A stretch of DNA of 64,000 nucleotides, taken from an uncultured Dyadobacter sp. (GTDB lineage Bacteria > Bacteroidota > Bacteroidia > Cytophagales > Spirosomataceae). Under the pieces are notes generated by a model that did not search any database, was not told the DNA's origin, and saw only the letters and a program-made list of their open reading frames with translations. Position numbers and translations under genes: made by a program. The DNA is taken from assembly GCF_946482605.1 (NCBI RefSeq), contig NZ_CAMLSE010000002.1, positions 372,001 to 436,000 of the forward strand. Reading direction: 5' to 3'. Shown piece by piece: positions 16,527-26,453 of the stretch. Numbering within the stretch: the stretch's first letter is position 1; every line of letters begins with the position of its first letter.

Positions 16527-18455
16527 ATGCTCAGGCTGATCCCTCTGTTACTGATCCTTTGCGGCTTACCCACCTATGCGCAGACCACGCTTAACCCATC
16601 AAGCCCGGGCGACCCACGGGGAGGCAATGCATTCATTATCCGGCCCGGCTTTGAGAAAACCAGTCTGACCGGTCATGTGTATCTGCTGAGCACAGATTCA
16701 CGGGAAAGCATTAGCAGTGTGCAACAAAAGAGAAATGCATTTACGCTGCTCAGGGACGAGATCCCGTCTCTTGGAATGGACAGCCATTTTCACTGGATCA
16801 GCTATACGGTTCAAAATAGTGCTCAGGAGACAAAAAATCTGATCGCCGACCTCAGGTACAATGAATTGAACGACGTTTGTTACTACGTAGTCGATCACCA
16901 TCAGCGGGTTGTCTATTCCCGGGAGCACTACGACCGCAAATCGTACATCAGCAAGAAACCGGTTCAGAGCAGGTTTTTTTCGTTCCCGCTGCGATTGAAA
17001 CCCAACGAAAGTCTCACCGTTTATTGGAGGATCTATCGAAAGGAAAGCTTCATTGTACTGCCCCTCGGGCTTTTTGACCAGGAATATTTTTTTACTTTCA
17101 ACACCACCTACGACTTTTTCCTGTATTTAAGCCTCGGTGTATTTACGTTTACATTCCTGCTGAGCCTGCTGCTTTATATTTTCACCAAATACAAACTACT
17201 CCTTTATTACTCGGGCTATACGCTTTTCTATGGACTCACCATTACGAGTATGGAAGGCATTCTCACACAGTATTTTCATTTGGACATTCCGCTGCTGCAA
17301 GACAACACCAAAAATGTATTCATATGCTGTCTGAACTTTTTTGTGATACTCTTTGCGATCCACTTTCTGGGCATCAGATCATTTTTAGCTAAATGGGTCT
17401 ATCATCTTTGCATTGCACAAGCCACGCTCGTTCTTGCCTTCGGTGTATATCTGTTGCTAACCCCTTTCACAGGATTGACGTCCATCATCCTTTCGGGGGT
17501 AGCTATGCTGGATATGTTACTGATTATCAACCTCATTTTTGCAGCACTCCCTCATCAAAGGCGCATTGCAATCCTCTACCTGGTCGCCACGCTGCCATTG
17601 TTTTTCAGCGCCTGCTGGCTTATCCTTACCCTTACTTTTGAGTTCAAGAGAACCTGGTTTTACTACCAATCCTTCCCGTTTCTGCCGTTTTTCGAAGTTA
17701 TCGTATTGGGCATAGGCCTGGGTTACAAGCTGATCCGCGACAGGAACCGGTATTTTCTGGGTCTGAACTCGCTGCAAAAGCAGTTTACGTCCTCCATTGT
17801 AAACACCCAGGATTCGGAACGGCAAAGGATAGCCGCCGACCTGCATGATGACCTGGGAGGAACATTGGCGACGATCCGGCGAAGGCTCTCCGATATCCGG
17901 TTCAAAACAAAAATAGCTTTTGTCGCCAGGGAGCTGGACGAGCTGGAACCGCTCATTCAAAAAAGCAGCGATGACCTGAGAAGAATTTCCCATAATCTGA
18001 TGCCGCCGGAATTCGAACGCATCGGGCTTTCCAATTCATTGAAGCAGTTCATACAGGACATCCCTACACAACCCACTGCATTCCAATTCATTGTCAGCGG
18101 CGAAGTGTACCGGCTGCCTCTGGATGTTGAGTTGAACGCGTACAGAATCGTATCAGAATTGGTGCAAAATGTGCTTAAACATGCCGAAGCTTCGCGCGCT
18201 TCTGTGCAATTATTGTATTATTCTGATTTCCTGAGAGTTGTGGTAGAAGATGACGGAATTGGCGACCGTCCTGAAAAATCGTACAAAATAGCGCCCGGAA
18301 TGGGTTTAAAAAACAGTATATTGAGAGCAGATTATATCGGCGCCAGCCTCCATCGGGAGAGTGGAGAGGCCGGTACATCTGTCATACTCGATGTTCCAAA
18401 TCGTTCCGCTTCCAATGACCCTGACAAGTCAGATCAAGATACTGTTAGTCGATGA
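16527..18455 (+). CDS. 7TM sensor histidine kinase (NarX/LytS-like, HisKA_3), apparently active
   Basis: 642 residues from ATG 16527, chosen because MLRLIPLLLILCGLPTYAQ is a good signal peptide; the open frame starts at 16446 inside the preceding gene. Same architecture as the preceding paralogue: DISM-type extracellular domain, seven TM helices, HisKA_3 with SERQRIAADLHDDLGGTLATI (His near 438). Unlike the paralogue it keeps all ATP-binding boxes: ELVQNVLKHAEAS, EDDGIGD and GMGLKN. It should autophosphorylate in response to an unknown periplasmic or membrane signal and pass phosphate to the response regulator encoded downstream, whose start overlaps its 3' end by 41 nt. The tandem pair clearly derives from one duplication. 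Confidence 0.9.
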   Translation: MLRLIPLLLILCGLPTYAQTTLNPSSPGDPRGGNAFIIRPGFEKTSLTGHVYLLSTDSRESISSVQQKRNAFTLLRDEIPSLGMDSHFHWISYTVQNSAQETKNLIADLRYNELNDVCYYVVDHHQRVVYSREHYDRKSYISKKPVQSRFFSFPLRLKPNESLTVYWRIYRKESFIVLPLGLFDQEYFFTFNTTYDFFLYLSLGVFTFTFLLSLLLYIFTKYKLLLYYSGYTLFYGLTITSMEGILTQYFHLDIPLLQDNTKNVFICCLNFFVILFAIHFLGIRSFLAKWVYHLCIAQATLVLAFGVYLLLTPFTGLTSIILSGVAMLDMLLIINLIFAALPHQRRIAILYLVATLPLFFSACWLILTLTFEFKRTWFYYQSFPFLPFFEVIVLGIGLGYKLIRDRNRYFLGLNSLQKQFTSSIVNTQDSERQRIAADLHDDLGGTLATIRRRLSDIRFKTKIAFVARELDELEPLIQKSSDDLRRISHNLMPPEFERIGLSNSLKQFIQDIPTQPTAFQFIVSGEVYRLPLDVELNAYRIVSELVQNVLKHAEASRASVQLLYYSDFLRVVVEDDGIGDRPEKSYKIAPGMGLKNSILRADYIGASLHRESGEAGTSVILDVPNRSASNDPDKSDQDTVSR

Positions 18456-19062
18456 TCACCATATCTTCAATGAAGGGCTCAAACGCCTGATCAATGAACA
18501 ACCCCATTACATAGTCTGCGGACAGGTTTACCAGTCAAAGGATATTTTCCATGCCATCGAGCAGCAAAGGCCGCATTTGATTCTTCTGGATGTGAATTTA
18601 AAAGGCATTAACGGCCTCGACATCGGCAAGCGGATCATCAGGGATTACCCGGATACTAAAGTGATGGTACTGACCATGTACAATCAATCCAAGCTGCTGG
18701 AAGAGTCCAGGCGGATCGGTCTGCATGGCTATCTGCTGAAAGATGCGACCACCTCCAAACTCCTGAACGGTATCGAGACGGTTTTGAACGGAAAACCTTA
18801 CTTCGATGACGCCGTTACGGGCGCAGTCGCACAAGCAGATCAGGATCAATTCACTGACACATTCGCCCAGAAATTGAACCTTACCTTCAGGGAAATAGAA
18901 ATCATCAGGCTGATTAAAAATGGATATACCAATGAACAGATAGCGGATCAGCTGCACCTTAGCTTTTTCACCATCAAGACGCATAGGAAAAACATCCATT
19001 TCAAACTGGGTTTAAGCAAGGTCACCGAGCTCATAGATTTCGCGGTAAAAAATGGAATCTGA
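18415..19062 (+). CDS. NarL/LuxR-family response regulator
   Basis: 215 residues from ATG 18415 (MTLTSQIKILLVDDHH). The frame is open from 18361, but this start places the receiver domain normally. Residues about 6-125 are a receiver domain with the acidic pair VDDH, the phospho-acceptor Asp in LILLDVNLKG (near 57), a Thr in MVLTMYNQ and Lys in YLLKDA. Residues about 150-213 are a LuxR-type helix-turn-helix, LTFREIEIIRLIKNGYTNEQ and HLSFFTIKTHRKNIHFKLGL. It overlaps the kinase gene, so the three genes form one two-component operon. Likely targets are the two identical palindromes at 10844 and 14521, upstream of the envelope operon and of the repeat-protein/kinase divergent pair; this is inferred from proximity and site geometry. 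Confidence 0.92.
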   Translation: MTLTSQIKILLVDDHHIFNEGLKRLINEQPHYIVCGQVYQSKDIFHAIEQQRPHLILLDVNLKGINGLDIGKRIIRDYPDTKVMVLTMYNQSKLLEESRRIGLHGYLLKDATTSKLLNGIETVLNGKPYFDDAVTGAVAQADQDQFTDTFAQKLNLTFREIEIIRLIKNGYTNEQIADQLHLSFFTIKTHRKNIHFKLGLSKVTELIDFAVKNGI

Positions 19063-19184
19063 GAGGGCGCCCGACCAACCTGCCAACTACGCCATTATAT
19101 CCTGATAACAAGCACATTACTCAACAAAAAATAACCACTTCTCCGGCGCTGCCCATTCAGTGCATTACCGGCCCGATTCTGATC

Positions 19185-20867
19185 ATGATTGACCATACCG
19201 CCATCTCTGCCTTCAATCCGGACAAAAACGGAAGAACGTTTTTATACATCATTCTCATCATCGGAATCGGGCTGCGGGCCTTTCATTATCTGGATAACCG
19301 GTCTCTGTGGGAGGATGAGGTTTTTCTGGCATCCAGCCTGATCCACATGGACTTTGCCGGGCTTGCGACTCAGCCGCTGGAATACATGCAGCGGGCGCCG
19401 CTATTTTTTTTGTGGATGGAGAGGCTTGTCGTTGTGCTATGGAACGATCAGGAGATGGCCCTGCGACTGGCACCTTTCATATTCGGAGTGGTGTCGCTTC
19501 TGCTGTTCGCGGATGTAGCCCGCTTTTTTCTAAAATCGCAAACCGAGCAAATCATAGCGGTCGCCCTGATGGCGATCTCCCCTCCCCTGATCTATCACGG
19601 GGTGGAAGCAAAACAATACGGGGCTGAGTTGCTCGCGACAGTGTTGAGTCTTCGTCTTTATATCCGGTTCCACCGGGTAACCGCGCTGCCAGGCCTGGTC
19701 ATTTGGGGTATTGGCTGCGCATTGATTTTTTGGTTTTCGTTCTCTTCCTTGTTTGTGCTGTTTGGGATAGCCGCCGCGGTTTGTTTTACGGATATCTACC
19801 GGAAAAACTGGAAGCTTTTTTTGCTGCACATGATCCCGTTCGGAATCTGGCTTGCAAGCTTTGCTGTTGAATACCTGTTATTCCTCCGGAAGTTTCCCCA
19901 GGAAGAATGGCTGTTGCAGTTCTGGCGCAACCGGGAGGCCTTTATGCCTTTTCCTGTCTCATCTCTGAGTGACCTGGGCTGGTCGTTCAAGCAGATTTAC
20001 GCCTTGATCCGCTATCCTATGGGGCTTTCGTGGATAGAACTGGATTATACCATCCCCTATCCGATGTCCATGCGGATCCTTGCCCGCTTTCCTTTTGTGG
20101 CGTTCGGGGTGGGCATAGCGGGATTATGGCGGCTTTTCAGGTTTGAAAAAGGGACGCTGCTCCTGTGGTCGATGCCGGTGCTGCTGGCGCTGGCGGCTTC
20201 TTCGATGGAGTTCTATCCTTTACGCGAGCGGATGACCGTTTTTTTAGCGCCGTTTTTATTGCTAGTGATCGCCAAAGGCGTCGAGCAGCTGCAAAAACTT
20301 CGCATCCGGCAGCTATGGAAAAATGTGCTGATCACTGTACTGGTAGCAGCGCCGGTTGTCAATTCTGCTGCACAGGTCATCAACACCAGTTTGTTTGGAG
20401 ATTACAAAAAGTCCCTGCAACGGGAGGCAATGCTTTATCTCAAAGCGCATTACCGCCCTGGCGATATTGTTTATGTTTATTGGAATAACCTGCCATCTTA
20501 TCTTTACTATGAGGAGGTGTATGACCTGCATTTCAATGTGCTGTACGGGAGCGACGTGCGTGCAAAGTCGACCGATTTTGCCACCTACTTTCAGCATATG
20601 ACGCCCGAGCTGGACCGGCTTGAAGGGCATGCGCGCGTCTGGTATTTGTACAAACCTTACGATGGTTTGAAACTGGGCGATATTGAGAATGAACCCAAAT
20701 GGTATTACCAAAAGATGAATGCCTACAAAAAAGTACTTGCTCACATGGGCCGCTTCGGGAAACCAACACCGGTCTTTCCCCGAAACGGAGTACCTACCGA
20801 TGTGCAGCTGGTACTTTTTGAAAAAAGTCCGGCATCACACCCGGAGCCTGACGGCCTCGCGCCATAA
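19185..20867 (+). CDS. Membrane glycosyltransferase of the GT39/ArnT-like (GT-C) type
   Basis: 560 residues with about ten predicted TM segments in the first 400 residues. The first periplasmic loop has LDNRSLWEDEVFLA (residues about 36-49) with the acidic D/E pair that GT-C enzymes of the PMT/ArnT group use to coordinate metal and the polyprenyl-phosphate sugar donor. AKQYGAELLATVL also fits the family. The C-terminal soluble part (about 400-560, with PGDIVYVYWNNLPSYLYY) would be periplasmic. Members transfer sugars from undecaprenyl-phosphate donors to lipids or proteins; the acceptor is not deducible here. It follows the response regulator by 122 nt and is convergent with the permease at 20875, with only 7 nt between stop codons and no clear terminator. 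Confidence 0.8.
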   Translation: MIDHTAISAFNPDKNGRTFLYIILIIGIGLRAFHYLDNRSLWEDEVFLASSLIHMDFAGLATQPLEYMQRAPLFFLWMERLVVVLWNDQEMALRLAPFIFGVVSLLLFADVARFFLKSQTEQIIAVALMAISPPLIYHGVEAKQYGAELLATVLSLRLYIRFHRVTALPGLVIWGIGCALIFWFSFSSLFVLFGIAAAVCFTDIYRKNWKLFLLHMIPFGIWLASFAVEYLLFLRKFPQEEWLLQFWRNREAFMPFPVSSLSDLGWSFKQIYALIRYPMGLSWIELDYTIPYPMSMRILARFPFVAFGVGIAGLWRLFRFEKGTLLLWSMPVLLALAASSMEFYPLRERMTVFLAPFLLLVIAKGVEQLQKLRIRQLWKNVLITVLVAAPVVNSAAQVINTSLFGDYKKSLQREAMLYLKAHYRPGDIVYVYWNNLPSYLYYEEVYDLHFNVLYGSDVRAKSTDFATYFQHMTPELDRLEGHARVWYLYKPYDGLKLGDIENEPKWYYQKMNAYKKVLAHMGRFGKPTPVFPRNGVPTDVQLVLFEKSPASHPEPDGLAP

Positions 20868-20874
20868 ACCGGGC

Positions 20875-23256
20875 CTATTCGCTGCGCAAGCTCTTCACGG
20901 GGTTAAGTAAAGCCACTCTGATCGCCTGGAAGCCTACGGTGACCAACGTTATCAGGAGGGCGCTCACGATTCCCAGCCCGAAAATCCACCATGACAGTTC
21001 CGTCCGGTAGGCATAGTTATCCAGCCAGCCGCTCAATGTGTAGTATGAAACAGGGACGGCCAGTAAAGAGGCGATTCCAACCAGTACTATAAAGTCCTTC
21101 GAAAGCAGGCCCCAGACATTCGCTACGGAGGCACCGAGCACTTTACGAATGCCGAATTCTCTCCGCCGCTGTTCCGCCAGGAAGGATACCAAACCAAAAA
21201 GGCCGAGACAGCTGATGGATATGGCCAATGTCGTAAAGATGGACGCCAGCTGGCCGATCCGTTCTTCGGCGCGGAACTTCCGGTCGTACTCGTCGTCGGC
21301 AAATTTGTATTCGAAGGGACTGCCGGGATTATGTTTCCGGAAGATCGGCTCCATGGCTGTAAGTGCCTGATGTGCATTCATTTCCTTATTGAGCCGGACG
21401 TAGATAAAATCGGCCCACTCTGGCTTCAACATATAAATGGTCGGATGAACGGGCGTGAATGGAGACCCCGTAATGACGTCTTCGATAACACCGATCACCG
21501 TGTACTGCAGATTGTTCCATTGGATGTGAAGGCCAACCGGATTTTTAATACCCATGAACCGGGCCGCGCTTGCATTGAGAACCATCCCGAGCGAGTCGGT
21601 CGAGAAGCGGCGGGAGAAGTCACGACCCTGCGCGAACCGCCAGCCTACCGTTTTTCCGTATTCGTGAGTGATGCCTACCGTCCCGAAATCGCCCGTTTGG
21701 TCGGGATCTTTCCCCGGCCAGCTGAAACTGGCATCGTTGCTCCATACCTCATCGACCGGCGAAGATGATTCCGAAACTTCCATCACCGCGCCCGTTTGCG
21801 ACAGTTCCTGCCGGATGACCGCATAATTGCTCCGCAGCTCAGAGGTATTCAATGGAATGGAAACCAGCCCGGCCCGCTCAAAACCCGTCGGGCGGTCTTT
21901 GGCATGTTGTATCTGCCGGAGCACGACGAGCGTCCCGATGATAAAAGTGATCGATACGGTAAATTGCACCACCACCAGCACCTTACGCGGCAGCACGGCC
22001 GCTTTACCGGTTTGAACAGCACCTTTCAGCACTTTCACCGGATTGAATTTCGACAAAAACAGAGCCGGGTAACTGCCGGCGAAAATCCCGGTAAGCAATG
22101 TAAAACCCAATGCAACTACCCAGCACAGGCCATTATGCCATGGAAACGCGATCTTTTTATCGGCAATGTCGTTGAACACCGGCAGCAGTAAGATTGCCAG
22201 GATCAAAGCCGAAATGAAGGCCATCATCGCCATGAGCACCGATTCGAGGAGGAATTGCAGGACCAGCTGCCTGCGTGCAGAGCCGACCGCCTTGCGAACA
22301 CCTACTTCCCTGGCCCGCCCTTCCGACCGGGCAGTGGACAGGTTCATGAAATTGATGCAGGCCAGCAGCAGCACAAATGCGCCGATCATTCCAAACAGCC
22401 ATACAAATTGAATCCTACCCCGAACCGGAACGCCATTCTCCCATTCCGAATGCAGGTGCCAGCGGCTCATCGGATGTAAAAATATCCTCGGATCGGCCCG
22501 GGCTTCTTCTTTGGCGTGCCGCACTTTTATGTCTTCTATTTTAGCGGAAACTTTTTCAAAACCTGCATCAGGAGCAATCGCCACGAATAGTTGGAAGGAG
22601 TTATTGCCCCAGTTGGCTTCGGAGCGTTTCACCCACGGTGTCTCTTCCAGGAAAAATTTCCAGGGAAGAAGGAAAGAGACGTCCCGGAATTCGGTACTGT
22701 ATGGCAGGTCTTCATATACACCTGTAACTTTGAAATGATGTTTATTATCAATTTTAATCACCTTATTAATAGGCTCGTCACTACCGAAGAGCGCGTTCGC
22801 CACAGATTCGGAAAGCAGCATGGACGTCGGATCGTCCAGGTTATTAGCAGTTCCCCGCAGCATCTTTAATGATAGCATCTCCGGAAAATCCGGTTCTACG
22901 CAATTCCCTTTTCTGGTAAATTGATTTCCATTAAAAGCCAGAATATGATCCTCGGTCCAGGAGGATAATGTAATATGACTGAAATGATTACCAAACTCAT
23001 TTGCTAATGCATTCCGCATTGGAAGCGGCGTCGCAATGCTCGTAAACGTTGTTCCGTTCACGGTCTGGTGCTGCATGACGCGGGCAATACGATCGTAATG
23101 CCGGTGATACTTATTAAATGATAATTCATCCCATAACCACAAACCAATCAGTATGGCCGTCACCATTCCCAGGGAAAGGCCAATCATATTGATGCTTGAA
23201 AAAACAGTATTTTTAATGAGGTTACGCCAGGCGATTTGCAGGTAATTTCTTATCAT
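20875..23256 (-). CDS. Orphan ABC-transporter permease, MacB/FtsX type (1 of 5)
   Basis: 793 residues in the duplicated MacB-PCD plus FtsX architecture. An N-terminal TM helix lies in the YLQIAWRNLIKNTVFSSIN segment, followed by a periplasmic MacB-like domain (about 45-270) and an FtsX TM block (about 285-400, with LLACINFMNLSTARSEGRAREVGVRKAVGS). A second periplasmic domain comes next (about 425-660), and a final FtsX block with REFGIRKVLGASVANV (about 675-785) ends in NPVKSLRSE. There is no ATP-binding domain and no ATPase gene nearby. Mechanotransmission permeases of this class work in efflux or signalling, but the Bacteroidota orphans are uncharacterised. It is divergent from the next permease across 542 bp and convergent with the glycosyltransferase. 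Confidence 0.9.
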   Translation of the reverse strand: MIRNYLQIAWRNLIKNTVFSSINMIGLSLGMVTAILIGLWLWDELSFNKYHRHYDRIARVMQHQTVNGTTFTSIATPLPMRNALANEFGNHFSHITLSSWTEDHILAFNGNQFTRKGNCVEPDFPEMLSLKMLRGTANNLDDPTSMLLSESVANALFGSDEPINKVIKIDNKHHFKVTGVYEDLPYSTEFRDVSFLLPWKFFLEETPWVKRSEANWGNNSFQLFVAIAPDAGFEKVSAKIEDIKVRHAKEEARADPRIFLHPMSRWHLHSEWENGVPVRGRIQFVWLFGMIGAFVLLLACINFMNLSTARSEGRAREVGVRKAVGSARRQLVLQFLLESVLMAMMAFISALILAILLLPVFNDIADKKIAFPWHNGLCWVVALGFTLLTGIFAGSYPALFLSKFNPVKVLKGAVQTGKAAVLPRKVLVVVQFTVSITFIIGTLVVLRQIQHAKDRPTGFERAGLVSIPLNTSELRSNYAVIRQELSQTGAVMEVSESSSPVDEVWSNDASFSWPGKDPDQTGDFGTVGITHEYGKTVGWRFAQGRDFSRRFSTDSLGMVLNASAARFMGIKNPVGLHIQWNNLQYTVIGVIEDVITGSPFTPVHPTIYMLKPEWADFIYVRLNKEMNAHQALTAMEPIFRKHNPGSPFEYKFADDEYDRKFRAEERIGQLASIFTTLAISISCLGLFGLVSFLAEQRRREFGIRKVLGASVANVWGLLSKDFIVLVGIASLLAVPVSYYTLSGWLDNYAYRTELSWWIFGLGIVSALLITLVTVGFQAIRVALLNPVKSLRSE

Positions 23257-23798
23257 ATTTTGAATTATATGTAGAACGATGAATAATCAAAAAGAGCAAT
23301 GAAAACCGCGATACTTACCGAATATCGCTACAAATACCAGGCCCGAATTGGGAATGTCCCTAAATTGTAACTGGTTGCGGTATTCGGTTCTGTTATGATT
23401 TTATCCGTGTCCAGAAACGAACGGTCGGGTGTTCAAACACGAACAATTTATTTCGGAATAAATACACACATTAAAGAATTCAAGACGCATTTATCACACC
23501 TGGCTATGTGTCATCGAATTCGCTTCTTTTTTAATTGATTTAAAACGCAATCCAATTCCCGCTTAGGTCTCCGCGGGTCTGATTCAGAAAGACGTTTACA
23601 CAAGCTGGTTCCGGAATAGACGATCGTTGCATTGAAGCAAATTAGCTTAACAGAAACGCAGCGCCGATCGTGCAAGCGGACGCAAGGCGCTCAAACGTCC
23701 GTTTTTGAACATAAATAATTACACAAGATTCTCATTATCAGTAAATTAATAACAGGAATGAAATTTGCACGTTCCATTCAAACCCCAATCTGGAACTG
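23257..23798. other. 542-bp intergenic region between two divergent permease genes
   Basis: No credible gene is present. The region must contain the promoters of both permeases. For the plus-strand gene, around 23755-23772, there is a GG-N10-GC arrangement ending TTTGCAC, resembling the -12 half of a sigma-54 promoter; the -24 half (AGGAATG) is a poor match, so this is only a hint. A loosely repeated GTGTTCAAACACGAAC segment lies near 23428. No TAnnTTTG box, hairpin terminator or RNA gene was recognised. Confidence 0.4.
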
Positions 23799-26183
23799 AT
23801 GCTTAAGAACTACCTCAAACTGGCTTTCCGTAACCTGGTTAAAGACAAATTTTACAGCCTGATCAATATCCTCGGCCTTACCATTGGCGTAACCTGCGGC
23901 ATGCTGTTGTTCCTGTACGTCGTAGATGAACTGAGTTACGACCGTTACAACCAAAAAGCGTCACAGATCTACCGGATCGTTTCCTACATCCGCGAGCCCG
24001 ACAAGGTCAACAAATGGGTGAGCACCCAGCCGCCGCTGGTGAAAACACTGAAACAGGACTATCCGTTTGTTGAGAATTACGTCCGCTTTTTTCCGAATGG
24101 CCGGATGATGTTCCGTCTGGGCGACCGCCAGTTTTATGAGGAAGACATTTACGCGTCCGATTCCACTGTTTTCGACGTTTTTACACACAAGTTTGTCGAA
24201 GGAGACCCCGGGCAGGCCTTGCAGCAGCCCGGCAGCGTGGTACTCACCCGGAGAGTAGCCGAGCGCTTTTTCGGCAATTCACCGGCCCTCGGCCAGATCC
24301 TTCAAACCAGCGACACCACTTCCTACAAAGTAACGGGCGTGATTGAGGACGTCCCTAAGAACTCACATTTTACTTTTAACGCGTTGGTTTCATTGAACCA
24401 GAACCAGCGCAATGCCGATGGCTGGGGTGGGTTTTACATCAACAGCTATTTATTATTGTCCAAAAATGCAGACCTGAAAAAGCTGGAAGCAGGATTCCCG
24501 GGTTTGTACGACAAATACATGTCGGGCATTTTCAAACGCATGGGCATTCACATCACCTATCAGATGCAGCCGCTTACCAGCATCCATTTACATTCGAAAT
24601 TCGATGGTGAAGCCAATGGCGACATCGGTTATGTGTACACGTTCAGCGCCGTTGCGTTTTTCATGCTCCTGATCGCCAGTATCAACTACATGAACCTGGC
24701 GACCGCACAATCGGCGCGCCGGGCGAAAGAGGTAGGTTTGCGCAAAGTAATGGGGTCTTTGAAAGGTGCGCTGGTGCGGCAGTTCCTCACAGAGTCCATT
24801 CTGATCACCCTGATCTCATTGGTGGCGAGCCTGATACTCGTAGCGCTGCTCCTGCCTTTTTTCAACAATGTTTCCGGCAAGGCGATCAGCTATATGCAAC
24901 TCCTGAGCCCGCAGTTTATCCTCATTGCCCTGTCGATCGTCGTCTTCACCGGCCTGGTCAGTGGAAGTTACCCGGCATTCTACCTTTCGTCGTTCGAACC
25001 GGCGAGCGTCCTGAAAGGGACGTTCAAAGCGAGCGGCGGCGGCTTTTTCAGGAAGGCACTGGTAGTAACCCAGTTTTCGATATCGCTCATCATGCTCATC
25101 TGCACCTGGATCGTGTACCAGCAGCTCAACTATATGCGTAACAAGGACATGGGCTACGACCGAGAGCAAATCCTGACGATCGATTATCAGGACAATCAGC
25201 CTCGGGACAAATACAATGCTTTCCGGAAAGCGCTGCTGGATAATCCCAACATTCAAAACGTTGCTACGGCCTCGTCGCCGGTCAGCAACATCGGCGGAAG
25301 GATCATTTTTACCGTCGAATCCAATACCGGAATGAAGGAAATGGCATTCAAGCCGACGGTCATCGATCACGATTATCTCAAAACAATGGGCATGAAGCTG
25401 ACAGCCGGACGGAATTTTTCGGATGAACTGCCTGCGGACACGGCCAATAGTGTGCTGATCAACGAGGCGGCGGTGAAACGGATGAACTGGAAGGATCCGA
25501 TCGGCAAGAAAATCATGCTCGGCACCGTACCCGCCGACGGCAAAAACCCGCCACCTACCGCGCAGGTCACCGGTGTGGTGAAGGATTTTCACCAGCAATC
25601 GCTCTACAATCCGATTGAACCGCTGATCATGGTTTACCAGCGGGGTAATGGTGTCATCCACGTCAAGATCAGGACCGGAAACACAGCCGAAACACTGGCT
25701 TACATCGGCCAGAAATGGCAGCAAACCTACCCTGGCAAATTATTCGAATACCGTTTCGTGGACCAGGATTTTGAAAACGCATACCATGCCGACGAGCTGA
25801 GAGGAAAGATCTGCACCACATTTTCGGCCCTCACGATCCTCATCGCCTGCCTCGGCTTGTTTGGTCTGGCCACATTTACCACCGAACAGCGGGTCAAAGA
25901 GATTGGCGTCCGCAAGGTGCTCGGCGGATCAGTTTCCAGCGTGGTACTGCTTCTATCCAGGGACTTCACACGACTAGTCCTCTTTTCATTCCCGATAGCG
26001 ATCCCGGTAGCCTACTTTGCCATGGACCGCTGGCTGCAAAGCTTCCCGTACAAAGCAGGGATAAGTGTATGGATATTTATCGCTTCCTGCCTTGCAACGT
26101 TGCTGATCTGCTGGCTGACAGTTATTTACCAATCCCTCAAAGCGGCGCTGGCCAATCCGGTCAAGTCGCTGCGCTCGGAGTAA
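23799..26183 (+). CDS. Orphan ABC-transporter permease, MacB/FtsX type (2 of 5)
   Basis: 794 residues: N-terminal YLKLAFRNLVKDKFYSLINI helix, periplasmic MacB-like domain (about 45-265), FtsX block (about 285-400) with ASINYMNLATAQSARRAKEV and GLRKVMGS, second periplasmic domain (about 430-665) and a terminal FtsX block with VKEIGVRKVLGGSVSSVVLLLS, ending NPVKSLRSE. The same tail occurs in the permeases at 20875 and 40750, which form one subfamily. No ATPase partner is encoded in the window. It is followed by a strong hairpin at 26254-26293 that separates it from the PadR operon. The start is the ATG after CTGGAACTG; no good Shine-Dalgarno sequence is visible. Confidence 0.9.
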   Translation: MLKNYLKLAFRNLVKDKFYSLINILGLTIGVTCGMLLFLYVVDELSYDRYNQKASQIYRIVSYIREPDKVNKWVSTQPPLVKTLKQDYPFVENYVRFFPNGRMMFRLGDRQFYEEDIYASDSTVFDVFTHKFVEGDPGQALQQPGSVVLTRRVAERFFGNSPALGQILQTSDTTSYKVTGVIEDVPKNSHFTFNALVSLNQNQRNADGWGGFYINSYLLLSKNADLKKLEAGFPGLYDKYMSGIFKRMGIHITYQMQPLTSIHLHSKFDGEANGDIGYVYTFSAVAFFMLLIASINYMNLATAQSARRAKEVGLRKVMGSLKGALVRQFLTESILITLISLVASLILVALLLPFFNNVSGKAISYMQLLSPQFILIALSIVVFTGLVSGSYPAFYLSSFEPASVLKGTFKASGGGFFRKALVVTQFSISLIMLICTWIVYQQLNYMRNKDMGYDREQILTIDYQDNQPRDKYNAFRKALLDNPNIQNVATASSPVSNIGGRIIFTVESNTGMKEMAFKPTVIDHDYLKTMGMKLTAGRNFSDELPADTANSVLINEAAVKRMNWKDPIGKKIMLGTVPADGKNPPPTAQVTGVVKDFHQQSLYNPIEPLIMVYQRGNGVIHVKIRTGNTAETLAYIGQKWQQTYPGKLFEYRFVDQDFENAYHADELRGKICTTFSALTILIACLGLFGLATFTTEQRVKEIGVRKVLGGSVSSVVLLLSRDFTRLVLFSFPIAIPVAYFAMDRWLQSFPYKAGISVWIFIASCLATLLICWLTVIYQSLKAALANPVKSLRSE

Positions 26184-26253
26184 TCACGGTCTGCGGCCCA
26201 ATGGGAGTCCCGCCGAATCTGTTACCGCCCGAAATCAAGTCTGAAGAAAGTAG

Positions 26254-26293
26254 TTGAGTACTCTGCATTTGTCTCCAATGCAGAGTGACTCAA
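26254..26293. terminator. Hairpin after permease 2
   Basis: TTGAGTACTCTGCATT (26254-26269) pairs with AATGCAGAGTGACTCAA (26277-26293) across a 7-nt loop, with one small bulge. It lies 70 bp after the stop of the permease at 26183 and before the PadR promoter. There is no clear T-run, so termination is inferred from position and stem strength. Confidence 0.6.
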
Positions 26294-26406
26294 CAGCGCA
26301 TTGTGAATTTCACCACTTCTCGCCTGCCTCTCGTACACGGGCGCGCCGGTCCGCCGGTCCGCCGGAACGCCAGTCCGATTTCAAGCGACGGCCGGATTCA
26401 GAATTA

Positions 26407-26453
26407 TTTTACATACAAAAGCAAAATTAATAGATCTATTTTACATACATTTG
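26407..26453 (+). promoter_or_regulatory. PadR operon promoter with two operator-like repeats
   Basis: Two direct copies of TTTTACATACA start at 26407 and 26439, 32 bp (about three helical turns) apart. The second overlaps a Bacteroidota -7 box, TACATTTG (26446-26453), 32 bp before the padR start codon. Binding here would occlude the promoter. ATTTTACATACATTT at 26438-26452 recurs exactly, on the other strand, at 39552-39566 upstream of another prefix-type permease; TACATACAAAAG is also shared by the two loci. Confidence 0.65.

Noticed and set aside
23755..23772. Sigma-54-like promoter before permease 2
   Set aside because: The GG-N10-GC spacing and TTTGCAC fit, but the -24 element matches poorly and no sigma-54 activator lies nearby; kept only as a note.
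24816..25724. 302-codon minus-strand frame inside permease 2
   Set aside because: Antisense shadow of a well-conserved permease; composition is His/Arg/Asp-rich without domains.
26346..26368. Short tandem GGTCCGCC repeat
   Set aside because: About three units in non-coding DNA with no partner sequence elsewhere in the window; no function can be supported.
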